From assembly GCF_900660745.1 (NCBI RefSeq), contig NZ_LR215048.1, forward strand, positions 1 through 64,000: DNA of 64,000 bases. The letters are read 5' to 3'. This DNA is from Haploplasma axanthum. Lineage in GTDB: Bacteria; Bacillota_I; Bacilli_A; Acholeplasmatales; Acholeplasmataceae. Every line of letters begins with the position of its first letter. Position 1 is the first letter of the stretch. The notes below the pieces were generated by a model. It saw only the letters and a list, made by a program, of their open reading frames with translations. It did not search any database and was not told the DNA's origin. This document shows positions 1 to 6,758 of the stretch, piece by piece. The translations under genes were made by a program, and so were the position numbers.

Positions 1-66
1 ATTATCGTGCTAATGAAAGTTCTATTTTTAAAATTGGAATCTAAAGTATTTTCTATTTATCCTTAT

Positions 67-452
67 TTATTTCTTTATTAAAAAACTTGCAATATTTATA
101 ATAGGTAAAACATATGGTGGTAATGGGTGATTCATTGTTAACTCAGCCAATTTACTTCGTAAATATGGATATAATATCGCGGTAGCATTATCAATATAAT
201 TAGTATTTTTTTTCCATTCATTAAGTTTAAATTGACCTATTACACTTACTTTAACTTCAAACGGAATAATCTTATTTTGCTGGTTTTTAATAATTTTAAC
301 CTCAAGAAGTACCTCAAAAGAATCATTACTCTATCTATTATTTCGCGTGTAAATTCAGGGTTAATAACAATATCCTCTTCTATATTAGTTTTCACTAGTT
401 TATAGTAAAGTTCTTGATTATATATATTTTCTAATTTTAGCAAACTTGACAT
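67..452 (-). pseudogene. SecB-like chaperone of a toxin-antitoxin-chaperone operon, frameshifted
   Basis: The first part reads MSSLLKLENIYNQ to about position 330. The frame then shifts by one, and the downstream frame continues to a TAA at 67-69. That downstream part has SecB-family features: alternating beta segments (FEVLLEVKI, FEVKVSVIGQF), then ATAILYPYLRSKLAELT and LPPYVLPIINI, which resemble the SecB 'ILFPYLR..I..LT....PP..LPPINF' signature. In known TAC systems a SecB-like chaperone protects the antitoxin. Here it directly follows an MqsA-like antitoxin remnant, which fits that role. One frameshift makes this copy broken unless it is a sequencing error. The family call rests on motifs only. 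Confidence 0.6.
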
Positions 453-978
453 ATATCTTCATTTCCTTTCCCTATCTCGAAAGCAGTCTTGAAGGTAACT
501 TTATTAGTTGGACTATATGTAAATACAGCATTTTGATTTTGAAATACAAGTTTTTTATTTTAGCGACCAATTTACCATTATTGCTTAATTTCAATATTTG
601 TTCAAATGATTCTTTATCATCAACCAATCTCATCAAAATATCATTTGATTTATCTTGAATATATCCATTTTCATATCTTGTTACTGTTTTTTCTCCAAAA
701 CCTAAAAGTTGAGACATTTCTTTTTGACTAATATTATATTTCGATCTTATTTTTCTTATTTCTTCACTTGTTAATAAACCTTTAATTTTTCTATATTCAT
801 CATAAACGATGATATCATTATTAACTTCATTTTTTTTATCATAAATTAATTCATTACATTCAGCACAATAAATTCTAGTAATAGTAACATCGATAATTTC
901 ATCTTTAACTTCATATGTTTTCTTTTCTTTTTCTTTATCACTTCAACATCTTTATCGCATTGTGCAATACATTTTCAT
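437..978 (-). pseudogene. MqsA-like HTH antitoxin, frameshifted at both ends
   Basis: The longest frame contains an N-terminal zinc-type domain with two CxxC-like pairs (KCIAQC in one frame, YCAECN in another), then a helix-turn-helix of the Xre/MqsA kind (SEEIRKIRSKYNISQKEMSQLLGFGEKT, given here in part as NISQKEMSQLLGFGEKT) and VTRYENG. At least one frameshift separates the first Cys pair from the second (around 915-950), and another near 530 breaks the C-terminus, whose alternative frame reads on to a TAA at 437-439. The order toxin, zinc-finger HTH antitoxin, SecB-like chaperone is that of MqsRAC-type TAC systems. Lost function is inferred from the multiple frame breaks. Confidence 0.6.
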
Positions 979-994
979 ATTTTTCTCCTTCATT

Positions 995-1288
995 CTAATG
1001 TAAACTAATAACAATACATTTTCTCTTATCATCTTTCATAGTAATCTTAATGTAAAATTCATAGTTATACTTTGAAAATATACTTCTTAAAAATCCAGAC
1101 TTCGCCTTTATTAGAATCATAATTTAATTCTGGACCATAACAATAATCTCCATGACTTAATCCTCTTATTATCTCATCTCTATCATCATCAAGAAGTGCA
1201 TATTTTCTCCATACCATTTCATTTTATCTCTTAATATGTATATCAAATCATACTCCTTAATATTCCCTATACATTCATCAAGCGTCAA
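995..1288 (-). pseudogene. MqsR-like toxin remnant
   Basis: A first frame starts at a TTG near 1288 (TLDECIGNIKEYDLIYILRD). A second holds LSHGDYCYGPELNYD and KGEVWIFKKYIF, and a third YNYEFYIKITMKDDKRK followed by CIVISLH. Put together these resemble the 'DYxxGPexD..GEvWvFkk...yYIKikl....vcISfH' core of Firmicute MqsR/GinU mRNA interferases. The gene lies first in the operon, directly before the antitoxin remnant, whose ribosome-binding site (AAGGAG) overlaps its end. Two or more frameshifts make it a pseudogene. The MqsR assignment is inference from motif and gene order; a DUF4258-type toxin is an alternative. Confidence 0.5.
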
Positions 1289-1313
1289 TAAAATCATCCC
1301 CCATTCATAAAAA

Positions 1314-1358
1314 GGTATCATTTGATACCATTATAGCGTATTTAGACTAGTTTTGCAA
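1314..1358 (-). promoter_or_regulatory. Promoter and operator of the decayed toxin-antitoxin-chaperone operon
   Basis: On the minus strand a -35 TTGCAA (1353-1358), a 17-nt spacer and a consensus -10 TATAAT (1330-1335) are followed at once by the dyad GGTATCA-N2-TGATACC (1314-1329). A dyad just after the -10 is where an autoregulating antitoxin would bind. The site looks intact although the genes behind it are broken. Confidence 0.6.
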
Positions 1359-1814
1359 GTTCTATAGATTATCTATCATAAATTGTATCAACGACTGAAA
1401 ATGAATTTAGTTTCTTCTTTTGCATCAATAATATCATAGCAAATAGCAATGTAAAATTAACAAAAAAGCGAAAACAACTAAATTAAAATTAATCCCTCAT
1501 CTATTAATTCCAAGTTCAAATTACTTAAAGCAGCAATTTCATTTTCTTTATTCTTATAAAATGTTTTTGTAATATTTGTAATCTCATATATACTTCTCCC
1601 ATTTTATGCTTATCCTTAAAACGATTACTTCTATGTAAATTCTAAAACTATTCTTTTTTATTTTCAACTTCAATTGACATTCTTTTGGCAATTAAAATAT
1701 TTCATGATGCCAAGCATATTCTATTTATAAATTTCTTATTGTAATAGGTATGTTATTTTATCTTTTTATAATTTGAATCTTATGATTACAGTGAATAGAT
1801 TTAAATCAAGCAAA
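1359..1814. other. Non-coding decayed stretch
   Basis: There is no open frame of useful length on either strand. It holds the scrap of an ABC ATPase described separately (1478-1605) and otherwise AT-rich sequence with frequent stops. It looks like eroded coding DNA between the TAC remnant and the broken phosphotransferase. Confidence 0.5.
1478..1605 (-). pseudogene. Scrap of an ABC transporter ATP-binding protein N-terminus
   Basis: After a possible start (MGEVYMRLQ) and a frame change, the minus strand reads ITNITKTFYKNKENEI followed by AALSNLNLELIDEG and then a stop. This matches the usual first strand and loop of an ABC ATPase ('L.nitKtY....ALknvnLei.eGE'). Nothing of the Walker A motif or later is present. 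The identification is tentative because the fragment is about 40 residues long. Confidence 0.3.
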
Positions 1815-2701
1815 CTAAATTGTTTCTTTTGAATACCAACTTGGTATTACATTATTGAAATTATCAAAGTATTCCAAGATATTATTAGCAATTTCAATTG
1901 ATAAAATCGATTTGTTCTTGATCAAACTTATGTGCCCATGGTATATGCGAAATAATTGATTCAGCAGCATATAGCGCTAAGATATTAAAGAATTTTGTTT
2001 ATCCTTATTTTTAAAATAACTATTTATAAACCATTTTCAAAATGAACCTTTCTCTTACATTCCAGATAAAAGGCTTAAATTCTGAATAAATATCTTCAAA
2101 TCCTAATTTATCAAAATCAATTATGTAAATATCATCATTATTAATAATCATATTACCTAAATGATAATCGGTATGTGCTAATACTCTTCTAATATTTTTT
2201 ATTAAATGACGATTATCTTTTATATATTGAATTACTAAATCATACTTTGGAATAATATTTTATATTTTATACTTTCATTTATTTTTCTATCAAGTTTCTT
2301 ATTATATATCTTACTCCATGAATCTTTATACTCTATTTTTGTCTTATGAATTCTTTTTAATATTTCTCCAACTTTATATCCAAACATATATTGCTCATGC
2401 TCAGTATAATTCTTTATGATGCTAGTAGCATCCACTCCATCAATATACTCAAAAACAGTATATACTTTTTCTTCATTAAATAATCCAAAATCAATTACTT
2501 TAGCAATATTAATATCTAGAGTCTTAAGCTTTAGAAGTTCATCATATTGCTTCTTTCGATATTCATATCTTTTAATATCTGATATCCTAACTAGATACTT
2601 TTGGTCAAAAGTATTAGTAACAATATATTTTACATCACTACTAAATCCCTTATTTAATTTTTAATATCTTTAATCCTACCTAACACTTTAATCTTATCCA
2701 T
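1815..2701 (-). pseudogene. Aminoglycoside/choline-kinase-like phosphotransferase, multiply frameshifted
   Basis: The ATG at 2699-2701 (MDKIKVLGRIKDIKN) runs into a stop at about 2658. A one-base shift restores GFSSDVKYIVTNTFDQKYLV, RISDIKRYEY and later VFEYIDGVDATSII. After a further break near 2235 the catalytic loop VLAHTDYHLGNMII and the metal-binding IIDFDKLG are readable, the HxDxxxxN plus DFD signature of the APH fold. The tail ends IPSWYSKETI at 1815. All key elements of an APH-type kinase are visible but in at least three frames, so the gene is dead. The former substrate cannot be told. Confidence 0.7.
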
Positions 2702-2731
2702 GCAATCACCTCACATACTCTTAAAAAGAAA

Positions 2732-2750
2732 AAACACTCTAAAAGTGTTT
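2732..2750 (-). terminator. Intrinsic terminator after the left tRNA-Glu
   Basis: Stem AAACACT / AGTGTTT with a 5-nt loop; on the minus strand it is followed by a T-rich run. It is probably the original terminator of the host tRNA-Ser/tRNA-Glu operon, now separated from its promoter by the prophage. A second short dyad (2771-2790, TAAGGCT/AGCCTTA) lies between it and the tRNA. Confidence 0.65.
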
Positions 2751-2803
2751 ATTTTTCCTTACTATCTCTATAAGGCTAAGACAAGCCTTAATCTATTCCT
2801 AAT

Positions 2804-2879
2804 TGGTGACCCGTACGGGATTCGAACCCGTGAATGCATGCGTGAAAGGCATGTGAGTTAACCGTTTCTCCAACGGGCC
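2804..2879 (-). tRNA. tRNA-Glu(TTC), left copy
   Basis: 76-nt cloverleaf with anticodon loop CTTTCAC (TTC) and encoded CCA. It is identical to the copy at 12456-12531. In the integrated state the sequence upstream of it on the minus strand is phage DNA with only weak promoter-like elements, so this copy is probably poorly expressed. Confidence 0.95.
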
Positions 2880-2881
2880 AA

Positions 2882-2904
2882 TGGCGGAGTGAGAGGGAGT
2901 CGAA
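2882..2904 (-). pseudogene. 3'-end remnant of tRNA-Ser(GCT)
   Basis: 23 bases, from the 3' CCA up to the T arm, identical to 12534-12556. It is the original tRNA-Ser end displaced by phage insertion; the intact gene is at 12534-12624. Confidence 0.85.
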
Positions 2905-2936
2905 TTATTTAACCCTTATAAATAAGATTGAATTAT

Positions 2937-2954
2937 AAACGCATATTAGCGTTT
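2937..2954 (+). terminator. Terminator-like hairpin at the left phage end
   Basis: AAACGC-ATATTA-GCGTTT followed by a T run on the plus strand. In the excised circle it lies just past attP and before the early operon, so it would stop plus-strand read-through into the hairpin region. Confidence 0.6.
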
Positions 2955-2979
2955 TTTTTATTTTATGGGCGAAACATTA

Positions 2980-3110
2980 ATAACATTTTAAAGGGATAAA
3001 TTAAAGGAGCCCATGCCTTAATTTGTCCGTTTAAAGTGTTATTTTATTTAACACTTTGTGTCCCTTTATTCCTACGACGTTAACGCCGGCATTGTTGACG
3101 TCGTAATTGG
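2980..3110. other. Hairpin cluster before the early operon: candidate phage replication origin or packaging signal
   Basis: Nested dyads fill the only large plus-strand gap of the phage. One is a perfect 9-bp stem with 7-nt loop (AAAGTGTTA / TAACACTTT, 3033-3057) inside flanking AAAGGGA (2990-2996) / TCCCTTT (3061-3067). A second is a 12-bp stem (TACGACGTTAAC / GTTGACGTCGTA, one G-U pair, 3073-3105) with a 9-nt loop containing GCCGGC. Filamentous phages carry origins and packaging signals as hairpins in their intergenic region, so this is the natural candidate. The function is inferred. A GACGTC core in the last stem (3097-3102) resembles the dispersed TGACGTCA motif. Confidence 0.5.
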
Positions 3111-3147
3111 AGGGGGAACAAACAACAATTAAAGGGAGGTTCATCAT

Positions 3148-3636
3148 ATGAACAAAGATTTACAAGCAGTATTTAGCAATCGTACAGACGATTGGGCGAC
3201 ACCAGAGATTATATTTGATTATCTGGAACGTTATTGTGAGGTTAAAAAAGACGAATGGTTTGACCCATGTCCTCTTGGTGCATTCGATAAAGGTTATGAC
3301 GGTTTAAAAGTTGATTGGAGTAATCACGAAAATATTTACATCAATCCACCTTATAGCAATATTAAAGGTTTTGTTGAGAAAGCAATTGAAACACATACTA
3401 ACGATAGAACTAAAGCAATTTACTTCTTAATACCTGCAAGAACTGACACAAAGTATTATAAGCTTCTTTTCGAGTATGGTTGTAATTTCGAGTTCATTGA
3501 GGGACGTTTGAAGTTTGGAAAATCAAAACATTCAAGTACTTTTCCTAGCGTATTGGTTCAACTAAATGGCGACGGAGTAATGAGAAATCAAATATATTAT
3601 ATTAGCAAAAATAAATTACATGGGGGCAATAAATAA
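3148..3636 (+). CDS. Phage DNA N6-adenine methyltransferase (Dam family PF05869-like)
   Basis: 162 aa, preceded by a good Shine-Dalgarno (AAAGGGAGG). Visible landmarks are WATPEIIFDYLE near the start, DPCP at residues 39-42, the catalytic INPPYSN (NPPY at 66-69), FLIPARTDTKYY and EGRLKFGKS. These match the phage-type adenine methyltransferases, which transfer methyl from S-adenosylmethionine to N6 of adenine. It is the first gene of the early operon and its stop overlaps the next start (TAATG). It could modify phage DNA, perhaps at the repeated TGACGTCA palindrome, or help evade restriction. The target site is not deducible from sequence. Confidence 0.85.
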   Translation: MNKDLQAVFSNRTDDWATPEIIFDYLERYCEVKKDEWFDPCPLGAFDKGYDGLKVDWSNHENIYINPPYSNIKGFVEKAIETHTNDRTKAIYFLIPARTDTKYYKLLFEYGCNFEFIEGRLKFGKSKHSSTFPSVLVQLNGDGVMRNQIYYISKNKLHGGNK

Positions 3637-3848
3637 TGAAAAAAAGAATTAATAAAAAAGATTTAATGGCGTTTTTAAAAAGCGAAAAAGGCTTTTTAAA
3701 ATTAGATACAATGTGTTGGCGTGCTTTTGTTGAAATTGATGGTGTTGATTACACTGTCAATTTCGATACATATTTAAAACTTGATTTAATCAAATTGAAA
3801 AGCGACTTTATGACTAAATACTATGTACTTAGAAAGGTGGCTAACTAA
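3636..3848 (+). CDS. Small phage protein of unknown function
   Basis: 70 aa, basic N-terminus (MKKRINKKDLMAFLKSEKG). Its start overlaps the methyltransferase stop by one base and its own stop overlaps the next start in the same way, which indicates translational coupling. No membrane segment and no recognised domain. The mid-part (TMCWRAFVEIDGVDYTVNFD) looks like a small beta-sheet fold. Confidence 0.65.
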   Translation: MKKRINKKDLMAFLKSEKGFLKLDTMCWRAFVEIDGVDYTVNFDTYLKLDLIKLKSDFMTKYYVLRKVAN

Positions 3849-4069
3849 TGAAAAAAAGAATGTTGGAATATAAAGGAATGTTATATACTGAGGAAGATTT
3901 ATTTGAAAAACTGGAAGACGATGAAATAATTGAATCATCTGTACTTGTTAATTATTATTACAATGGAAATTTTATAGGTAATGACAATGGATTTTCAACT
4001 AAAGAAATGCTTGATGAGATTATAGAAAGCGGCAATTTAAGTATATCAGAGGTAAAAACTAATGACTAA
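3848..4069 (+). CDS. Small acidic phage protein of unknown function
   Basis: 73 aa; coupled by TAATG to the previous gene and overlapping the next by 8 bases. The centre is acidic (EEDLFEKLEDDEIIESS) and there is no membrane segment. No family recognised. Its place in the early operon suggests a DNA-transaction or regulatory accessory role, but that is only position. Confidence 0.6.
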   Translation: MKKRMLEYKGMLYTEEDLFEKLEDDEIIESSVLVNYYYNGNFIGNDNGFSTKEMLDEIIESGNLSISEVKTND

Positions 4070-4325
4070 AAATGAAATGTTAGAACTCAAAAATGGCGAC
4101 TTTGTGCAAGTAAAAAAAGGAAATAAATGGTACAACGGCATAGCAATTCAACATAAAGAGAATAGTCTTCTTTTTGATGATGACGACTTATTTTTATATG
4201 TTATTTATTTTCCTGATAGTGAAACTAATATGTATGACGCCCATAATTTTTTTAGCCGTAACGAAATTAGACTACCAAATTATGACGTCACAAACAATGA
4301 AACTCTTAAAAAAGTTAAAAGTTAG
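4062..4325 (+). CDS. Small phage protein of unknown function
   Basis: 87 aa, start overlapping the preceding gene. The N-terminus (ELKNGDFVQVKKGNKWYNGI) resembles an SH3/KOW-like barrel opening, a low-confidence impression. The first TGACGTCA octamer (4283-4290) lies in its 3' part, reading as Asp-Val codons GAC GTC. Confidence 0.6.
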   Translation: MTKNEMLELKNGDFVQVKKGNKWYNGIAIQHKENSLLFDDDDLFLYVIYFPDSETNMYDAHNFFSRNEIRLPNYDVTNNETLKKVKS

Positions 4326-4358
4326 TAGATCAATTAGTTGTTAAAGGTGGTAAATAAT

Positions 4359-4532
4359 ATGTATATTTTAGAAAAAAATAATCAATATGTTTCAAATATT
4401 ATCGTAGTTTTTAACAACAAAAAAGCAAAATGTATCTTATCTGATAACGTTAATTTCGCAGTGAAATTCTATGATAAAAAAGATGCAAAAGCACAGGCAA
4501 AACGATTTAAATGTAATCTAAAGGAGTTGTAG
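4359..4532 (+). CDS. Small basic phage protein of unknown function
   Basis: 57 aa if started at the ATG at 4359, which has AAAGGTGG about 8 bases upstream. An in-frame TTG at 4338 lacks such a site. The C-terminus is lysine-rich (KDAKAQAKRFKCNLKEL). No domain recognised. It lies directly before the winged-helix gene. Confidence 0.55.
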   Translation: MYILEKNNQYVSNIIVVFNNKKAKCILSDNVNFAVKFYDKKDAKAQAKRFKCNLKEL

Positions 4533-4535
4533 AAA

Positions 4536-5288
4536 TTGAGTAAGAAAAAAGATTTTATTGTTGAAAAAGCAAGTTTCACAACGATAGAAAATGATATATT
4601 TTTCTATCAAAATAATGGTGAAAAACTATCACTTGAAGCGTGGGGATTGTACGCGTTCATGTTATCACTTCCCGACGCTTGGGACTACACTATTAACGGG
4701 CTGAAATCAGTTGTAAACGCTGGACGTGATAAGGTTTCAAAAACGTTAAAAGAACTTGAAAATGCAGGCTTTTTAGAGCGTCAACAAAGTAATGAAAATG
4801 GGCGTTTTGGTAACATGCAATACAAGATAATTCGTAGACTTCAAACACCGTTGACTGAAAAACCGTTAACGGAAATACCGTCGACGGAAAATCAGATACA
4901 ACTAATTACTAAAGAACTAAAAGATCTTGATAAATTTAAAGATAAAGGGGAAATTTCTTTCCCCCAAACGTTCCACTACCTAACTAAAGAATTGATTAAT
5001 AAAAAATACATCAGTGCTTTAGATTTTGATGTCGAAAAATATAACGATTTGTTTAGTACATTAGATTCAAGATATGGTTATCAAAATGTACTTGAAGTCA
5101 CTAGGTATGCATTAACTTATTCGCTGAAAAATGTTGAACGAATTAATAACAAATTATCGTATTTATCAAGTGCCATTATGAGCGAACTTGTTAAACGTGA
5201 AAAAGCATCATCAAATGAACCTGCTTGGTTAGATGCATACATGAAAGAATTATTTCATAAGGATGAGTTGACTGATGAATATTTTTAG
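4536..5288 (+). CDS. Winged-helix DNA-binding protein, candidate replication initiator
   Basis: 250 aa from a TTG start behind AAAGGAG. Residues 1-110 form a replication-initiator-like winged helix: LSLEAWGLYAFMLSLPD, then SVVNAGRDKVSKTLKELENA and GFLERQQ, with the pattern helix, recognition helix and wing (GRFGNMQYKI). A polar linker with repeated TPLTEKPLTEIP-type residues follows (about 113-130). The rest is alpha-helical (about 140-235), reminiscent of DnaD/DnaB-like phage replisome organisers. No HUH or tyrosine nuclease motif is seen. As the largest early protein it is my best candidate for starting replication; it could instead be a transcription regulator. Confidence 0.6.
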   Translation: MSKKKDFIVEKASFTTIENDIFFYQNNGEKLSLEAWGLYAFMLSLPDAWDYTINGLKSVVNAGRDKVSKTLKELENAGFLERQQSNENGRFGNMQYKIIRRLQTPLTEKPLTEIPSTENQIQLITKELKDLDKFKDKGEISFPQTFHYLTKELINKKYISALDFDVEKYNDLFSTLDSRYGYQNVLEVTRYALTYSLKNVERINNKLSYLSSAIMSELVKREKASSNEPAWLDAYMKELFHKDELTDEYF

Positions 5289-5499
5289 AATGATTTTAGA
5301 TAATGTATTTTCGATTACTAATTGCGAATATAACATTCAAGAAATTGATACTAATAAAATTGACGTCATAACTAATAGTGCAGTCTTTCATTTTGAAAAT
5401 CAAACTTTAATAATGGTTAACGGAAATTATGATTTTGTTAAAGTTAAGCACATTAAAAATATTGTTGAAAGGATGGTTCAAGATTTTGGAGAAAACTAA
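5275..5499 (+). CDS. Small phage protein of unknown function
   Basis: 74 aa, starting inside the end of the winged-helix gene and overlapping the start of the DUF2786-like gene. The pattern is mixed alpha/beta (FHFENQTLIMVNGNYDF) without membrane segments. A TGACGTCA octamer lies at 5361-5368, again as GAC GTC codons. Confidence 0.55.
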   Translation: MNIFRMILDNVFSITNCEYNIQEIDTNKIDVITNSAVFHFENQTLIMVNGNYDFVKVKHIKNIVERMVQDFGEN

Positions 5500-6049
5500 C
5501 GACAACATAAAACAACTTTTAGAAAAAATCAAAGCATTAGCAATTAATGGAGTTGACGGCGAAAAAGAAAATGCGCAACTTCTTCTTAAAAAGTTAATGC
5601 ATAAATATAAAATCACTGATAATGATCTAGAGATTAACAAACGTGATTGGAGAAATGTTACTCTACCACGTTTTAGATTACATAACAAACTTTTCTGGGC
5701 AATCATTCAATCAACATACGATATTACTGCGTATCGTAAAACTTCCAAACGTGACGTCATAAAACTATTTATAACGCAAAGTGAATTAGTTGAGATTATT
5801 GCTAAGTACAATTTTTATGTTTATCACTTCGATGTTGACATTGATGCCTTTGCTATTTCTTTCATTTCTAAAAATAAACTCTTTCCAGTGACTGAACGTG
5901 CTGGAACTCCTAGAGAAATGACAGAGCGTGAATATCAACGCTGGCTTAAAGCTCACGCAATCGAAACATCAAAATATAACTATAATTCTGGGCAACTTGG
6001 TAAGGAACAGTTGCAACTAGATTTTGAAGAAAAGGAGGAATTGCAATGA
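5486..6049 (+). CDS. DUF2786-like phage protein
   Basis: About 187 aa from a TTG at 5486. An ATG at 5429 would overlap the previous gene by more than 70 bases and add residues not expected for the family. The N-terminal helical pair IKQLLEKIKALAINGVDGEK plus AQLLLKKLMHKYKI matches the DUF2786 core ('I.kLLa.A...gt..EA..A..kA..Lm.kygi'). The rest (HNKLFWAIIQSTY, YVYHFDVDIDAFAIS) has no clear match. DUF2786 proteins occur in phages and plasmids with unknown role. The octamer at 5752-5759 is inside. The stop overlaps the next start as ATGA. Confidence 0.65.
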   Translation: MEKTNDNIKQLLEKIKALAINGVDGEKENAQLLLKKLMHKYKITDNDLEINKRDWRNVTLPRFRLHNKLFWAIIQSTYDITAYRKTSKRDVIKLFITQSELVEIIAKYNFYVYHFDVDIDAFAISFISKNKLFPVTERAGTPREMTEREYQRWLKAHAIETSKYNYNSGQLGKEQLQLDFEEKEELQ

Positions 6050-6273
6050 ATGAATTAAAACAGCTTATAAGTGATTTATTGGTTGAATATGACGAGGTTA
6101 GCATGGAGCATAGAGCAACAATGCCACTTGATTATGACTTTCGAAAAAAATGGCTACTTCCTCTTGCTGAAAAAATTAACAATCTAGATATGAAAATCGA
6201 GGTTATAAAAATATCTTCTAAAATCATTCATGAAAGCAATGCACTAGATGCTTATGACGACGAAGAGGATTAA
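6046..6273 (+). CDS. Small acidic phage protein of unknown function
   Basis: 75 aa, ATGA overlap with the gene before and a strong Shine-Dalgarno (AAGGAGG) inside the upstream coding end. Predicted all-helical with acidic C-terminus (NALDAYDDEED). No family recognised. Confidence 0.6.
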   Translation: MNELKQLISDLLVEYDEVSMEHRATMPLDYDFRKKWLLPLAEKINNLDMKIEVIKISSKIIHESNALDAYDDEED

Positions 6274-6287
6274 GGAGGTGATTAAAA

Positions 6288-6659
6288 ATGAAATCAACTA
6301 AACAAGCATTTATAACTAAATTGATAGATTATACGTTAGACTTTTTTAAAGTCAAAACTGAGGATCAAGAGCACATCATAAGTTTTAAAGGTGAGCATGT
6401 CATAATCTCACTGAAAACAAAAGAAACAATACATGAACTTGCTAAGATTGCTTTTGACTTCGAGGAAGATGACGGACTTGATTTTCTAGCATCTGTAATT
6501 AATGAATTAGCATTATCAGATGATGCGATTAAAGATGCTAACGATGTATTAACAGCATTTTATCAAGAAGATTATCAAGAAGATTATAATAATCTGCAAG
6601 AGGAAATCGAAAGAGATATTCAACAAGAAATGATTGATAATAATGTTGAGCCTGATTAA
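6288..6659 (+). CDS. Acidic phage protein of unknown function
   Basis: 123 aa with an excellent ribosome-binding site (AAGGAGGTG). It is strongly acidic, with a C-terminal tandem QEDYQEDY and no membrane segment. It is the last gene before the structural block. In filamentous phages this spot is often the single-stranded-DNA-binding protein, but no OB-fold signature is evident, so I leave the function open. Confidence 0.6.
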   Translation: MKSTKQAFITKLIDYTLDFFKVKTEDQEHIISFKGEHVIISLKTKETIHELAKIAFDFEEDDGLDFLASVINELALSDDAIKDANDVLTAFYQEDYQEDYNNLQEEIERDIQQEMIDNNVEPD

Positions 6660-6758
6660 TAAAAATGATAATAACATGGGGGAAAAAGATAGAGTTGAAA
6701 GACTTCTTCTATTCTTCCATTTTTTTATAAAAAACAAAATAAAAAGGAGAAATAAGAA

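Larger units (their letters stand above)
2799..2904. repeat. attL: 106-bp direct repeat
   Basis: Identical over 106 bp to 12451-12556. It contains a complete tRNA-Glu(TTC) gene and the last 23 bases of tRNA-Ser(GCT), after which the sequence diverges into phage DNA. The pair of repeats defines the ends of the prophage. Confidence 0.9.
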
